Assembly: GCA_965652415.1 (NCBI GenBank)
Contig: CBFGVH010000070.1
Span: 1 to 16,083 of the forward strand
DNA length: 16,083 bases
Direction: 5' to 3'
From: BQJD01 sp965652415
Lineage (GTDB): Bacteria; Pseudomonadota; Gammaproteobacteria; Arenicellales; CAJQKF01
Positions 1 through 7,434 of this stretch are shown piece by piece. The translations under genes and the position numbers were made by a program. The notes below the pieces were generated by a model that had not been told where the DNA came from, did not search any database, and saw only the letters and a program-made list of their open reading frames with translations. Position 1 is the stretch's first letter. Each line of letters opens with the position of its first letter.

Positions 1-1
1 G

Positions 2-1174
2 GGCGAGTACGCGGGTCTTCTGTGCATCAGGGCATGGCACCGCTCGCGCGGCGACCTGGGGCGCACGGTGTGCCTGATCCCCTCCTCCGCCCACGGTACG
101 AACCCCGCGAGCGCGGTGATGGCGGGCATGAAGGTGGTCGTGGTGGGCTGCGACGACGACGGCAACATCGACGTCGACGAGTTGCGCGCGACGGCGGAGA
201 AACATCGCGGGGAGCTCGCGGCCCTGATGGTGACCTACCCTTCGACCCACGGCGTGTTCGAGGAGTCGATCCGCGAAATCTGCGACATCATCCACGACAA
301 CGGCGGCCAGGTGTACATGGACGGCGCCAATCTCAACGCCCTGGTGGGACTCGCGCGGCCGGCCGAGATCGGCGCCGACGTCGCCCACATCAACCTGCAC
401 AAGACCTTCGCAATCCCGCACGGCGGCGGCGGGCCCGGCATGGGGCCGATCGGGGTCAAGTCGCATCTCGCACGCTTCCTTCCCGATCACCCCATGGTCG
501 ACGGCGTCAACCCCGCCTCGGGCGGACGTCCGACCATCGGCACGGTATCGGCGGCGCCCTGGGGCTCGGCCAGCATCCTGCCGATCTCGTGGGCGTACAT
601 GACCATGATGGGCGGGGTGGGACTGCGTCACGCAACCTGCGTCGCGATCCTGAACGCCAACTACATCGCCCGGCGCCTGGATCCGCATTACCCGGTGGTC
701 TATCGCGGCAAGAACAACCTCGTCGCCCACGAGTGCATCGTCGACCTGTCGGGCTTCAAGGAATCGAGCGGCATCACCGTGGAGGACGTCGCCAAGCGAC
801 TGGTGGACTACGGCTTCCACGCCCCGACCATGTCTTGGCCGGTGCACGACAGCCTCATGATCGAACCGACCGAGAGCGAGAGCAAGGCGGAGCTCGACCG
901 TTTCTGCGACGCCATGATCAGCATCCGCGAGGAGATCGCGAAGGTCGAGTCGGGCGAGTTCGACCGCGACGACAATCCGCTGGTCAACGCGCCCCACGCC
1001 TACCACCTGCTGGTCGCCGACGACTGGCCGCACGCCTACAGCCGCGAGGTCGCGTTCTTCCCGAGCGAGCACTGCCGCGCCGACAAGTACTGGCCGCCGG
1101 TGGGTCGGGTGGACAACGTCTACGGCGACAAGCACCTGGTGTGCACCTGCCCGCCGATCGAGGCCTACGCGTGA
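2..1174 (+). CDS. gcvP: Glycine decarboxylase (glycine cleavage P protein), 3' part
   Basis: This is the C-terminal ~390 residues of the PLP-dependent P protein. It decarboxylates glycine and passes the aminomethyl group to the lipoyl arm of GcvH in the cytoplasm. The window opens inside the gene. The reading frame is open from base 2 and begins GEYAGLLCIRAWHRSRG, a conserved stretch followed by SSAHGTNPASA. The PLP lysine is visible in NLHKTF (codon at 401-403), followed by the glycine-rich PHGGGGPGMGPIG loop. Further conserved blocks are GTVSAAPWGSASILPISW, GFHAPTMSWPV, EPTESESK and PYSREVAFFP-like AYSREVAFFP, and the protein ends CTCPPIEAYA. The sequence follows the long single-chain form seen in E. 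coli (about 950 residues) rather than the split GcvPA/GcvPB form. I infer this from similarity, since the N-terminal half is outside the window. The stop codon overlaps the lipA start as GTGA, pointing to one transcript. Confidence 0.97.
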   Translation, partial: GEYAGLLCIRAWHRSRGDLGRTVCLIPSSAHGTNPASAVMAGMKVVVVGCDDDGNIDVDELRATAEKHRGELAALMVTYPSTHGVFEESIREICDIIHDNGGQVYMDGANLNALVGLARPAEIGADVAHINLHKTFAIPHGGGGPGMGPIGVKSHLARFLPDHPMVDGVNPASGGRPTIGTVSAAPWGSASILPISWAYMTMMGGVGLRHATCVAILNANYIARRLDPHYPVVYRGKNNLVAHECIVDLSGFKESSGITVEDVAKRLVDYGFHAPTMSWPVHDSLMIEPTESESKAELDRFCDAMISIREEIAKVESGEFDRDDNPLVNAPHAYHLLVADDWPHAYSREVAFFPSEHCRADKYWPPVGRVDNVYGDKHLVCTCPPIEAYA

Positions 1175-2127
1175 CGGGAGGCCGCCGGCCCGTGGCGGCC
1201 GGGGAGAAGCAGCGCGGCGCCGAGAAGATGGCGCGGGTGCCTGTCAAGTTCGAGCCGACGCCGCGCGAGCGCCAGCTGCGCAAGCCGCCGTGGATCCGGG
1301 CGCAGCTCGCCGGTACGGCGCGGGTCGCCGCGCTCAAGCGGCGCCTGCGCGCCGGCGCCCTGCACACGGTGTGCGAAGAAGCGAGCTGTCCCAATCTTGG
1401 CGAATGCTTCAGCGCCGGCACGGCCACGTTCATGATCATGGGAGACGTGTGCACCCGGCGCTGCCCGTTCTGCGACGTCGCCCACGGCCGTCCCGGCGCC
1501 CTCGACCCCGACGAGCCGCACAACCTCGCCCGCGCCGTCGCCGACATGGGCTTTTCCTACGTGGTGGTCACCTCGGTCGATCGCGACGACCTGCGCGACG
1601 GCGGCGCGGGACATTTCGTTGCCTGTATCGATGCCGTGCGCGACGCATGTCCGGGCATTCGCGTCGAGATCCTGGTGCCCGACTTTCGCGGCCGCGTGGA
1701 CAAGGCACTGGACATACTCGCCGCAAGTCCGCCGCACGTGTTCAACCACAACCTGGAAACGGTTCCCCGGCTGTACCGACTTGCGCGTCCGGGGGCCGAC
1801 TACGACGTATCGCTCGACCTGCTCGAGGCGTTCGGCCGCCGCTGCCCGGATGTGCCGACCAAGTCGGGTTTGATGCTCGGCCTCGGCGAGAGCCGCGAAG
1901 AGATCGTCGAGGTCATGCGCGACCTGCGCGAGCACGGCGTGCGCATGATCACCCTCGGCCAGTACCTGCAGCCCTCCCGGCATCACCTGCCGGTCGAACG
2001 CTACGTCACGCCCGCCGAGTTCGACGAGCTCGGCGAGACCGCCCGCCGACTGGGCTTCGACAGCGTCGCATCGGGACCCATGGTGCGCTCCTCGTATCAC
2101 GCCGACCTGCAGGCGCAGGGCGTGTAA
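1171..2127 (+). CDS. lipA: Lipoyl synthase (radical SAM)
   Basis: LipA inserts two sulfur atoms into protein-bound octanoyl groups to make the lipoyl cofactor of GcvH and the 2-oxoacid dehydrogenases. The 318-residue product has the auxiliary-cluster cysteines CX4CX5C at 68, 73 and 79 and the radical SAM motif CX3CX2C at 94, 98 and 101. It also has the C-terminal RSSYHAD with Ser308, the auxiliary-cluster ligand. I chose the GTG at 1171 rather than the ATG at 1228 for three reasons. The extra residues (GEKQRGAEKMARVPVK) align with the E. coli N-terminus. The cysteine and serine numbers then coincide with those of E. coli LipA. A GAGG lies 7 bases upstream (1160-1163). Starting at 1228 would leave 299 residues and no usable ribosome site. 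The 4-base GTGA overlap with gcvP suggests translational coupling, so that GcvP and the enzyme that lipoylates its partner GcvH are made together. Identity is very secure; the start is likely. Confidence 0.97.
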   Translation: MTGGRRPVAAGEKQRGAEKMARVPVKFEPTPRERQLRKPPWIRAQLAGTARVAALKRRLRAGALHTVCEEASCPNLGECFSAGTATFMIMGDVCTRRCPFCDVAHGRPGALDPDEPHNLARAVADMGFSYVVVTSVDRDDLRDGGAGHFVACIDAVRDACPGIRVEILVPDFRGRVDKALDILAASPPHVFNHNLETVPRLYRLARPGADYDVSLDLLEAFGRRCPDVPTKSGLMLGLGESREEIVEVMRDLREHGVRMITLGQYLQPSRHHLPVERYVTPAEFDELGETARRLGFDSVASGPMVRSSYHADLQAQGV

Positions 2128-2141
2128 CGAGCCAATGCGCC

Positions 2142-2209
2142 GTAGGGTGCGCTTCAGCGCACGCGTGTTGCCTGAACATCCACGACGCGTGCGCTGAAGC
2201 GCACCCTAC
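2142..2209. repeat. REP-like palindrome, 25-base perfect arms
   Basis: A perfect inverted repeat of 25 bases (2142-2166 and 2185-2209) flanks an 18-base loop. Each arm starts GTAGGGTGCGC from its outer end and contains its own small hairpin (TGCGCT-TC-AGCGCA). The structure is a hairpin made of hairpins, as in REP doublets. It begins 15 bases after the lipA stop, and in RNA it could act as a 3' end stabiliser or terminator, although no T-run follows. Similar GTAGGGTGCGC palindromes are, to my knowledge, frequent between genes in several gammaproteobacteria. It differs in sequence from the GTAGGAGCC repeats elsewhere in the window. Confidence 0.85.
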
Positions 2210-2313
2210 CGAGCCGCCGGACCGCCGGAATCCGGCGCGCACCACCCGATGGACTTTCGGTCGCGCTTGTAGCACCATGCGCCGATGGCTCAAGCCGTAC
2301 GCGGGGTCGACCC

Positions 2314-3474
2314 ATGAGAATCGACGATTCCGTCCTTGGTCCGATGGTCGTGATCGCGGCCGTGTTCCTGCTCAACCAGCTGCTGGTGCCGCAGCGCCCG
2401 CCGGCGACCGCCCTGCCCGAACTCGAAACCGGTCAGCCCCTGGCCGTCACCCGCGCGAGGGACCTCAAGGTCGAACTGCCCCCGTTCTCGCCGGTGGAAA
2501 CGGCACCACCGCCGAGCCGCAGCGACCGCGTCGCGTCCTACCGTGAGACAGTCGTCCCGCTCATCGCGTCGCGCGAATTCCTAAAGGCCCGCTCCTACCT
2601 GATCGGGCAGGCTGCCGAGGCCAATGCATCAGGCGACACCGAGCGGTTGGGATACGTCCTCGCCCTGCTCGGCGAAGTCGCCACCGAATCCCTGGATCTC
2701 GGTGCGGCCGAGATCTTTCTAAGCGAATCCATCGATACCTTTCGCCTGCTCGGCGACGGCGTCGGCGAGGCCTACGCCACCATGCAGCTCGGCCGCATGC
2801 ACATCAAGGCACGCCAGGTCGCGCGCCACGCCGGCCGCGCGTACGACCTGCTGCTGCTCGCCCGCTACCAGCTGCATCACTTCCAGTACGACGCGGCGCA
2901 GGCGAACGTGCGCGAGGTGATCCGCGCCAGCCTCGAGATCGACCGCTACGGCACCGCCGCCAGCGCCCTGGAAACCCTGGCGCGCATCATGACGGTGACA
3001 GGCCAGACCCATGAAAGCGAGCGCGCGCTGCTCCAGGCCGCCGAACTGCACGCCGCATCGGGACGGGAACAGCGTGCACTGGCGCTGATCGAGCGGTTGC
3101 GTGACGAGGGCACTGATCCGTCCATGATCGAACGCTCGGTCGCCGCCGTGACACGCGGCATCGAGGAATTTCACGCCGACACCGCACAGGTACGGCAGGC
3201 CGCGGATTACCGCGCGCTGTACTACCAGTACCGCAATGCCGGCAACGACCGGCGCGCCTGGGAGTTTCGTATCAGGGCCGCCGACGCACTGGCAAACACC
3301 TCGAAGCGGGCGATGTACTACCGGCAGCCCGACGTCATGGCGATTCTCTACAACTCCAACATGGCCATGATGAATGCGCGGTATTTCGTCTCACGCGCTT
3401 CCACGCTGTTCGCTGCCGCGGGCGAACAATCGCTTGCGGACAGCGCTGAACGACTCGATGCGATGATATTCTGA
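2314..3474 (+). CDS. Membrane-anchored TPR-like protein, function unknown
   Basis: This 386-residue protein is not recognised as a named family. Residues 7-25 are a hydrophobic segment (VLGPMVVIAAVFLLNQLLV), which could be a signal anchor or uncleaved signal. A proline-rich linker follows to about residue 70 (PPATALPELE, PPFSP, APPPS). From about 75 to the end the chain is alpha-helical with TPR-like helix pairs, for example near 113-146, 150-184 and 214-247. Motifs include LGEVATESLDLGAAEIFLSES and SALETLARIMTVTGQTHESERALLQAAELH. TPR folds usually hold partner proteins, but no partner is evident. No catalytic motif is visible. The ATG at 2314 is the most upstream start in the frame, and its ribosome site is weak (GGGG, 2303-2306). 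The gene stands alone between a REP-like palindrome and the leader of aapJ. The orientation of the anchor, and so whether the helical part is periplasmic, cannot be told with confidence. Confidence 0.8.
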   Translation: MRIDDSVLGPMVVIAAVFLLNQLLVPQRPPATALPELETGQPLAVTRARDLKVELPPFSPVETAPPPSRSDRVASYRETVVPLIASREFLKARSYLIGQAAEANASGDTERLGYVLALLGEVATESLDLGAAEIFLSESIDTFRLLGDGVGEAYATMQLGRMHIKARQVARHAGRAYDLLLLARYQLHHFQYDAAQANVREVIRASLEIDRYGTAASALETLARIMTVTGQTHESERALLQAAELHAASGREQRALALIERLRDEGTDPSMIERSVAAVTRGIEEFHADTAQVRQAADYRALYYQYRNAGNDRRAWEFRIRAADALANTSKRAMYYRQPDVMAILYNSNMAMMNARYFVSRASTLFAAAGEQSLADSAERLDAMIF

Positions 3475-3784
3475 GCGAATCGTCGACGTTGCCGGACAGG
3501 CCGCGCGAGAGATTCACACAATTAGAATATTATGAAAGTATCTCAACGCCCCGGTGGTCGCCAGGCGAAGAATCCTTATCCCGCACTGCACCATCGTATC
3601 GCGCGATCCCGCCTTGTCTGCATTGCACCCGCACCTTCCATGCCCCCGGGCCTGCATAAGCCGATGCTTTTGATCTATAATCCTTCACGCTTCCGGATCT
3701 CGAGGAAGGAATTTGATTGCCCTTGAGATGCATCGAGAGGTGAACGATAAATCGAAGCACATTCAATTATTAGGAGAGTTCCCT
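3475..3784 (+). other. Intergenic leader region before aapJ
   Basis: These 310 bases carry no convincing gene. The region is less GC-rich than its surroundings, especially in its first 60 and last 50 bases. It contains a TATAAT box (3676-3681), a short palindrome ATCGCGCGAT (3598-3607), and a good ribosome site AGGAGAG (3772-3778). No clear terminator for the upstream TPR gene is seen. The leader from the proposed transcription start to the aapJ ATG would be about 95 bases, long enough for post-transcriptional control, but I recognise no known riboswitch in it. Confidence 0.6.
3653..3681 (+). promoter_or_regulatory. Candidate sigma-70 promoter of aapJ
   Basis: A perfect -10 hexamer TATAAT sits at 3676-3681. 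At 17-base spacing the -35 position is TGCATA (3653-3658), which matches the consensus TTGACA at only three positions, so an activator may be needed. Transcription would start near 3688. It is the best promoter-like sequence in the 310 bases before the binding-protein gene. I saw no clear sigma-54 site, although NtrC/sigma-54 control is common for amino-acid transporters. Confidence 0.5.
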
Positions 3785-4801
3785 ATGAAACTGCTGACCC
3801 TAGCAGCATGCACCACCGCGGTGGTTTCCGTATCCTTCGCCGCCGCCACCCATGCCGCGACGCTCGACGACGTCAAGGCCAAGGGCATGGTGACGTGCGG
3901 CGTAAGCCAGGGGCTGCCCGGCTTCTCCAACCCCGATGAGCAGGGCAACTGGAGCGGGCTGGACGTCGACTCCTGCCGCGCCGTGGCCGCCGCCGTGTTC
4001 GGCGATGCCTCCAAGGCCGACTTCAAGCCGTTGTCCGCCAAGGTGCGCTTCACGGCACTGACCTCCGGCGAGGTCGACATGCTGCCCCGCAACACCACCG
4101 AGACGCTGAGCCGCGACGCCCAGCACGGCAACTTCGTCGGTATCAATTACTACGACGGCCAGGGCTTCATGGTGCGCAAGGAACTCGGCGTGACCAGCGC
4201 GAAGGAACTCGGCGGCGCCGCGGTTTGCACCAACACCGGCACAACCACCGAGCTCAACCTCGCCGACTACTTCCGCTCCCAGGGCCTTGAGTACACGGTG
4301 GTCGCGTTCGAGAAGGCCGACGAGGTCGTGGCCGCCTACGACGCGGGGCGCTGCGACGTGTACACCACCGACCAGTCCGGCATCGCTGCGCAGCGCACCA
4401 AGCTGTCCGACCCCTCCGCGCACATCATCCTGCCCGAGATCATCTCCAAGGAACCCCTCGGCCCCATGGTGCGTCATGGCGACGACCAGTGGTTCGACGT
4501 CGTGAAGTGGTCGCTGAACTGCATGGTCAACGCCGAGGAGCTCGGCATCACGTCCGAGAACGTCGATGAGATGATGAGTTCGGATAGCCCGGACGTGAAG
4601 CGCCTGCTCGGCACCGAGGGCGACCTCGGCCAGCTCCTGGGCCTGTCCAACGACTACTGCGCCAACATCGTGAAGCAGGTCGGCAACTACGGCGAGAGCT
4701 TCGCGCGCAACGTCGGCCCCGACACGCCGCTCGGCCTCGAGCGCGGCCTCAACGCGCTGTGGAAGGACGGCGGCATCATGTACGCCGCACCGGCCCGCTA
4801 G
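3785..4801 (+). CDS. aapJ: General L-amino acid ABC transporter, periplasmic binding protein
   Basis: AapJ captures L-amino acids in the periplasm and delivers them to the AapQM permease. The product is 338 residues with a Sec signal peptide at 1-24 (hydrophobic core CTTAVVSVSFAAA, probable cleavage THA|ATLDD). The mature part starts DDVKAKGMVTCGVSQGLPGFS and continues with the family-3 solute-binding pattern (WSGLDVDSCRAVAAAVFGD, TSGEVDMLPRNTT, CTNTGTTTELNLADY, CDVYTTDQSG). Length and sequence match the AapJ/BztA group rather than the shorter 250-residue polar amino-acid binders. The start is fixed by AGGAGAG (3772-3778) six bases before the ATG. An in-frame extension to 3713 would put charged residues before the signal peptide and is rejected. 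The gene is the first of aapJQMP and is separated from aapQ by a terminator, which fits a binding protein made in excess over the membrane parts. Confidence 0.96.
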   Translation: MKLLTLAACTTAVVSVSFAAATHAATLDDVKAKGMVTCGVSQGLPGFSNPDEQGNWSGLDVDSCRAVAAAVFGDASKADFKPLSAKVRFTALTSGEVDMLPRNTTETLSRDAQHGNFVGINYYDGQGFMVRKELGVTSAKELGGAAVCTNTGTTTELNLADYFRSQGLEYTVVAFEKADEVVAAYDAGRCDVYTTDQSGIAAQRTKLSDPSAHIILPEIISKEPLGPMVRHGDDQWFDVVKWSLNCMVNAEELGITSENVDEMMSSDSPDVKRLLGTEGDLGQLLGLSNDYCANIVKQVGNYGESFARNVGPDTPLGLERGLNALWKDGGIMYAAPAR

Positions 4802-4812
4802 GGCAAGGCAAC

Positions 4813-4849
4813 AGCTGAAGGCACTTGAAAAAGTGCCTTCAGCTTTTTT
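4813..4849 (+). terminator. Intrinsic terminator between aapJ and aapQ
   Basis: A perfect 14-base-pair stem (4813-4826 with 4831-4844) has a GAAA tetraloop and is followed by a run of six T (4844-4849). It begins 12 bases after the aapJ stop. It would end most transcripts after aapJ. Partial read-through, or a further promoter in 4850-4903, must then supply aapQMP. Confidence 0.93.
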
Positions 4850-4903
4850 GCTCCCGTCGAATAACTATACGAACGACAGAACCACATCAGCGGGGTAACG
4901 GAG

Positions 4904-6106
4904 ATGGCCGAGATCCAGTCCGGCGCACCACCAAGGCAGGTCGGTTTTTCCCTGAGCGACAAGAACACCCGGGGACTGATCTACCAGGTACTTACCATCG
5001 CCGGTGTCGTCTGGGCGATCTGGTGGATTGTCGACAACACCGCCACCAACATGGAAGTGCGCAACATCCGCTTCGGCTTCGACTTTCTTCGCACCGAAGC
5101 CGGTTTCGGAATCATCCAGTCCCTCATCGACTACTCCGAGACTTCGAGCTACGGCCGCGTCTTTGTCGTCGGCCTTCTCAACACGCTGCTGGTCGCCATC
5201 GTCGGTTGCATACTCGCCACGCTGCTCGGATTCATCGTCGGCATCGGCCGCCTGAGCCGCAACTGGCTGATCAACAAGATCGCCGGCGTCTACGTCGAAA
5301 CCCTGCGCAACGTTCCGCTGCTGCTGCAGATCTTCTTCTGGTACCACGCCGTCCTCAAGCCCCTGCCCGGTCCGCGCGACATCCACGAGCGCGGGGAGCT
5401 GTTGTGGTTCTCACTGACCAACAACGGCCTGATGATGGCCAAGCCGATTCCCGAACAGGGATTCATCATCTGCGCGGTGCTGTTCATCGGCGGAATCATC
5501 GGATCCATCGCGATCAAGCGTTGGGCGCACAAGCGCCAGATGGCGACCGGACAGCAATTCCCGGTGCTCCTGACCAGCCTCGGCCTTATCATCGGCCTGC
5601 CGCTTCTCGCCTTCCTCGTGCTTGGCTCGCCGCTGACCTGGCAGCCCGGTGAAATGGGGACGTTCCGTCCGGCAGGCGGAATCGGGCTCAACGTGATCCC
5701 CGAGTTCATCGCCCTGCTGCTGGCGCTGGTCGCGTATACGGCAGCCTTCATCGCAGAGATCGTGCGGGCGGGCATCCAGGCGGTCAGCCACGGCCAGACC
5801 GAGGCTTCCTACGCCCTGGGCCTTCGACCCGCTCCGACGCTGCGCCTGATCATCATCCCGCAGGCCATGCGCGTCATCGTGCCGCCGCTGACCAGTCAGT
5901 ACCTGAACCTGACCAAGAATTCGTCGCTGGCCACGGCCATCGCCTACCCCGATCTCGTCGCCGTCTTCGCGGGCACGGTGCTGAACCAGACCGGCAAGGC
6001 GGTCGAGATCATCCTCATGACCATGCTGGTCTATCTCCTGATCAGCCTCGTGACGTCGGCGTTCATGAACTGGTACAACGCCCGCGTGAAACTGGTGGAG
6101 CGATAG
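4904..6106 (+). CDS. aapQ: General L-amino acid ABC transporter, permease subunit AapQ
   Basis: AapQ is one of two inner-membrane permease subunits that form the amino-acid channel. The product is 400 residues. Membrane segments lie roughly at 25-43, 86-114, 186-204, 220-240, 264-288 and 366-388, with shorter hydrophobic stretches between them. The conserved EAA-type loop that contacts the ATPase is at about 300-328 (EASYALGLRPAPTLRLIIIPQAM in two parts, ending in IVPP). The ETLRNVPLLLQIFFWY motif near 132-147 is typical of the HisM/GlnP permease family. The long insertion between these motifs (about 150-260), absent from the 220-residue polar amino-acid permeases, is characteristic of the Aap type. 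The ATG at 4904 has GGGG eight bases upstream. Only two bases separate this gene from aapM. Confidence 0.95.
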   Translation: MAEIQSGAPPRQVGFSLSDKNTRGLIYQVLTIAGVVWAIWWIVDNTATNMEVRNIRFGFDFLRTEAGFGIIQSLIDYSETSSYGRVFVVGLLNTLLVAIVGCILATLLGFIVGIGRLSRNWLINKIAGVYVETLRNVPLLLQIFFWYHAVLKPLPGPRDIHERGELLWFSLTNNGLMMAKPIPEQGFIICAVLFIGGIIGSIAIKRWAHKRQMATGQQFPVLLTSLGLIIGLPLLAFLVLGSPLTWQPGEMGTFRPAGGIGLNVIPEFIALLLALVAYTAAFIAEIVRAGIQAVSHGQTEASYALGLRPAPTLRLIIIPQAMRVIVPPLTSQYLNLTKNSSLATAIAYPDLVAVFAGTVLNQTGKAVEIILMTMLVYLLISLVTSAFMNWYNARVKLVER

Positions 6107-6108
6107 CC

Positions 6109-7410
6109 ATGGCCAATACCGGATCCAAGCATCATCACGGGGTGGTCACGGGAGGGGTCCTGCCCGACCTCGAACCGCCTGCCACCACCATCGGTGTCAT
6201 AGGCTGGCTGCGCGACAACCTGTTCAGCAGCGTCGGCAACTCGATCCTGACAGTCGTCGGCCTGCTGTTGCTTGCCTACACGGTCCCGCCCATCCTGAAC
6301 TGGACGCTGTTCGACGCCGTCTGGACCGGCGGCTCGGACGCCTGCCGCGCCAATCCGAATGCCGCCTGCTGGACTTTCGCCGGTTCGTGGTGGGAGTTCT
6401 TCATCTACGGTTTCTACGACAAGACACAGGTCTGGCGCATCGACCTTGCGCTATGGGCCCTTTATGTCGGCGTCGCGTTCGTGGTGGTCGACGACGACGT
6501 GCGCCAGAAGCGTCCCGTGTCCAGCATCCTCGCGTTCATCATCGCCGTCACATCGATGATCTTCATCTCGACGATGATACGACACGGCGCACCGACGATC
6601 TGGATCATGTTCGGCGCACTGATCACCATCGGACTGGTGGCCTGGGCGTGGACGCTGCCCAACGGCCGCAGCCGCGTGGGGTTTTCCCTGCTGTTCGGCT
6701 ACCCGGTGCTGGTATTCTTCCTCCTCGGCGGAGGAATCCTCGGGCTCTCCCCGATACCGACCAGCAAGTGGGGCGGCTTCTCCCTCACCCTGGTGATCGC
6801 CATCACCGGCATCGTGGCCTCGCTTCCTATCGGCATACTGCTCGCCCTCGGCCGGCGATCGGAGATGCCGGTGCTGCGCCTCGTGTGCACGCTTTTCATC
6901 GAGTTCTGGCGCGGCGTTCCGCTGATCACCGTGCTGTTCATGGCCAACTTCATGCTGCCGCTGTTCGCCCCGGAGGGCGCCAACATCGATCAGCTGCTTC
7001 GCGCCCTGATCGGCGTGGCGCTGTTCGCCTCTGCCTACATGGCGGAGGTCGTGCGCGGCGGACTGCAGGCCATACCCAACGGCCAGTACGAGGGCGCGAA
7101 GTCGCTCGGCCTTTCCTACTGGAAGATGATGGGACTGATCGTCATGCCGCAGGCGCTGAAGATCGTCATTCCCGGCATCGTCAACACATTCATCGGCCTG
7201 TTCAAGGACACCACCCTGGTGCTGATCATCGGCCTGCTGGATTTCCTGAATTCCGTGCAGACCGCCACCACCAACCCCGACTGGTCGATCCGGTCGGTGC
7301 CGTTCACCGGCTACGTGTTCGTGGCATTCATCTTCTGGCTGCACTGCTACGGCATGGCCTGGTACAGCCGGCTCCTTGAAAACAAGCTGCACACCGGTCA
7401 CAAGCGGTAG
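6109..7410 (+). CDS. aapM: General L-amino acid ABC transporter, permease subunit AapM
   Basis: AapM is the partner permease of AapQ. The product is 433 residues. The N-terminus is soluble with a short His run (residues 8-10). Membrane segments follow near 43-62, 112-128, 136-156, 163-182, 190-212, 225-247, 297-318 and 400-415. EFWRGVPLITVLFMANFMLP (265-284) is the conserved permease motif, and the EAA-type loop is at 328-356 (EGAKSLGLSYWKMMG, then MPQALKIVIP). FKDTTLVLIIGLLDFL (365-380) is also typical of the family. The start two bases after the aapQ stop is supported by GGTGGAG (6094-6100) inside the end of aapQ, so the two are translationally linked. Confidence 0.95.
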   Translation: MANTGSKHHHGVVTGGVLPDLEPPATTIGVIGWLRDNLFSSVGNSILTVVGLLLLAYTVPPILNWTLFDAVWTGGSDACRANPNAACWTFAGSWWEFFIYGFYDKTQVWRIDLALWALYVGVAFVVVDDDVRQKRPVSSILAFIIAVTSMIFISTMIRHGAPTIWIMFGALITIGLVAWAWTLPNGRSRVGFSLLFGYPVLVFFLLGGGILGLSPIPTSKWGGFSLTLVIAITGIVASLPIGILLALGRRSEMPVLRLVCTLFIEFWRGVPLITVLFMANFMLPLFAPEGANIDQLLRALIGVALFASAYMAEVVRGGLQAIPNGQYEGAKSLGLSYWKMMGLIVMPQALKIVIPGIVNTFIGLFKDTTLVLIIGLLDFLNSVQTATTNPDWSIRSVPFTGYVFVAFIFWLHCYGMAWYSRLLENKLHTGHKR

Positions 7411-7434
7411 CCAATCCGATACGAGGAAATCACG

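Noticed and set aside
22..1170. Upstream extension of the lipA frame through gcvP
   Set aside because: The frame is open but Arg/Pro/Gly-rich and out of phase with the well-conserved gcvP; lipA starts at 1171.
3532..3726. 64-codon open frame on the plus strand before aapJ
   Set aside because: It has no ribosome site, no recognisable motifs and an unusual composition, and it overlaps the likely aapJ promoter and leader.
3475..3784. Sigma-54 (NtrC-type) promoter or riboswitch for aapJ
   Set aside because: I found no GG-N10-GC pair with the expected surrounding bases and no known riboswitch fold; only a sigma-70 type -10 box is supported.
4850..4903. Second promoter before aapQ (TATACG near 4867)
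   Set aside because: No acceptable -35 element lies at proper spacing, so it is too weak to annotate. It is mentioned only as a possibility in connection with the terminator.
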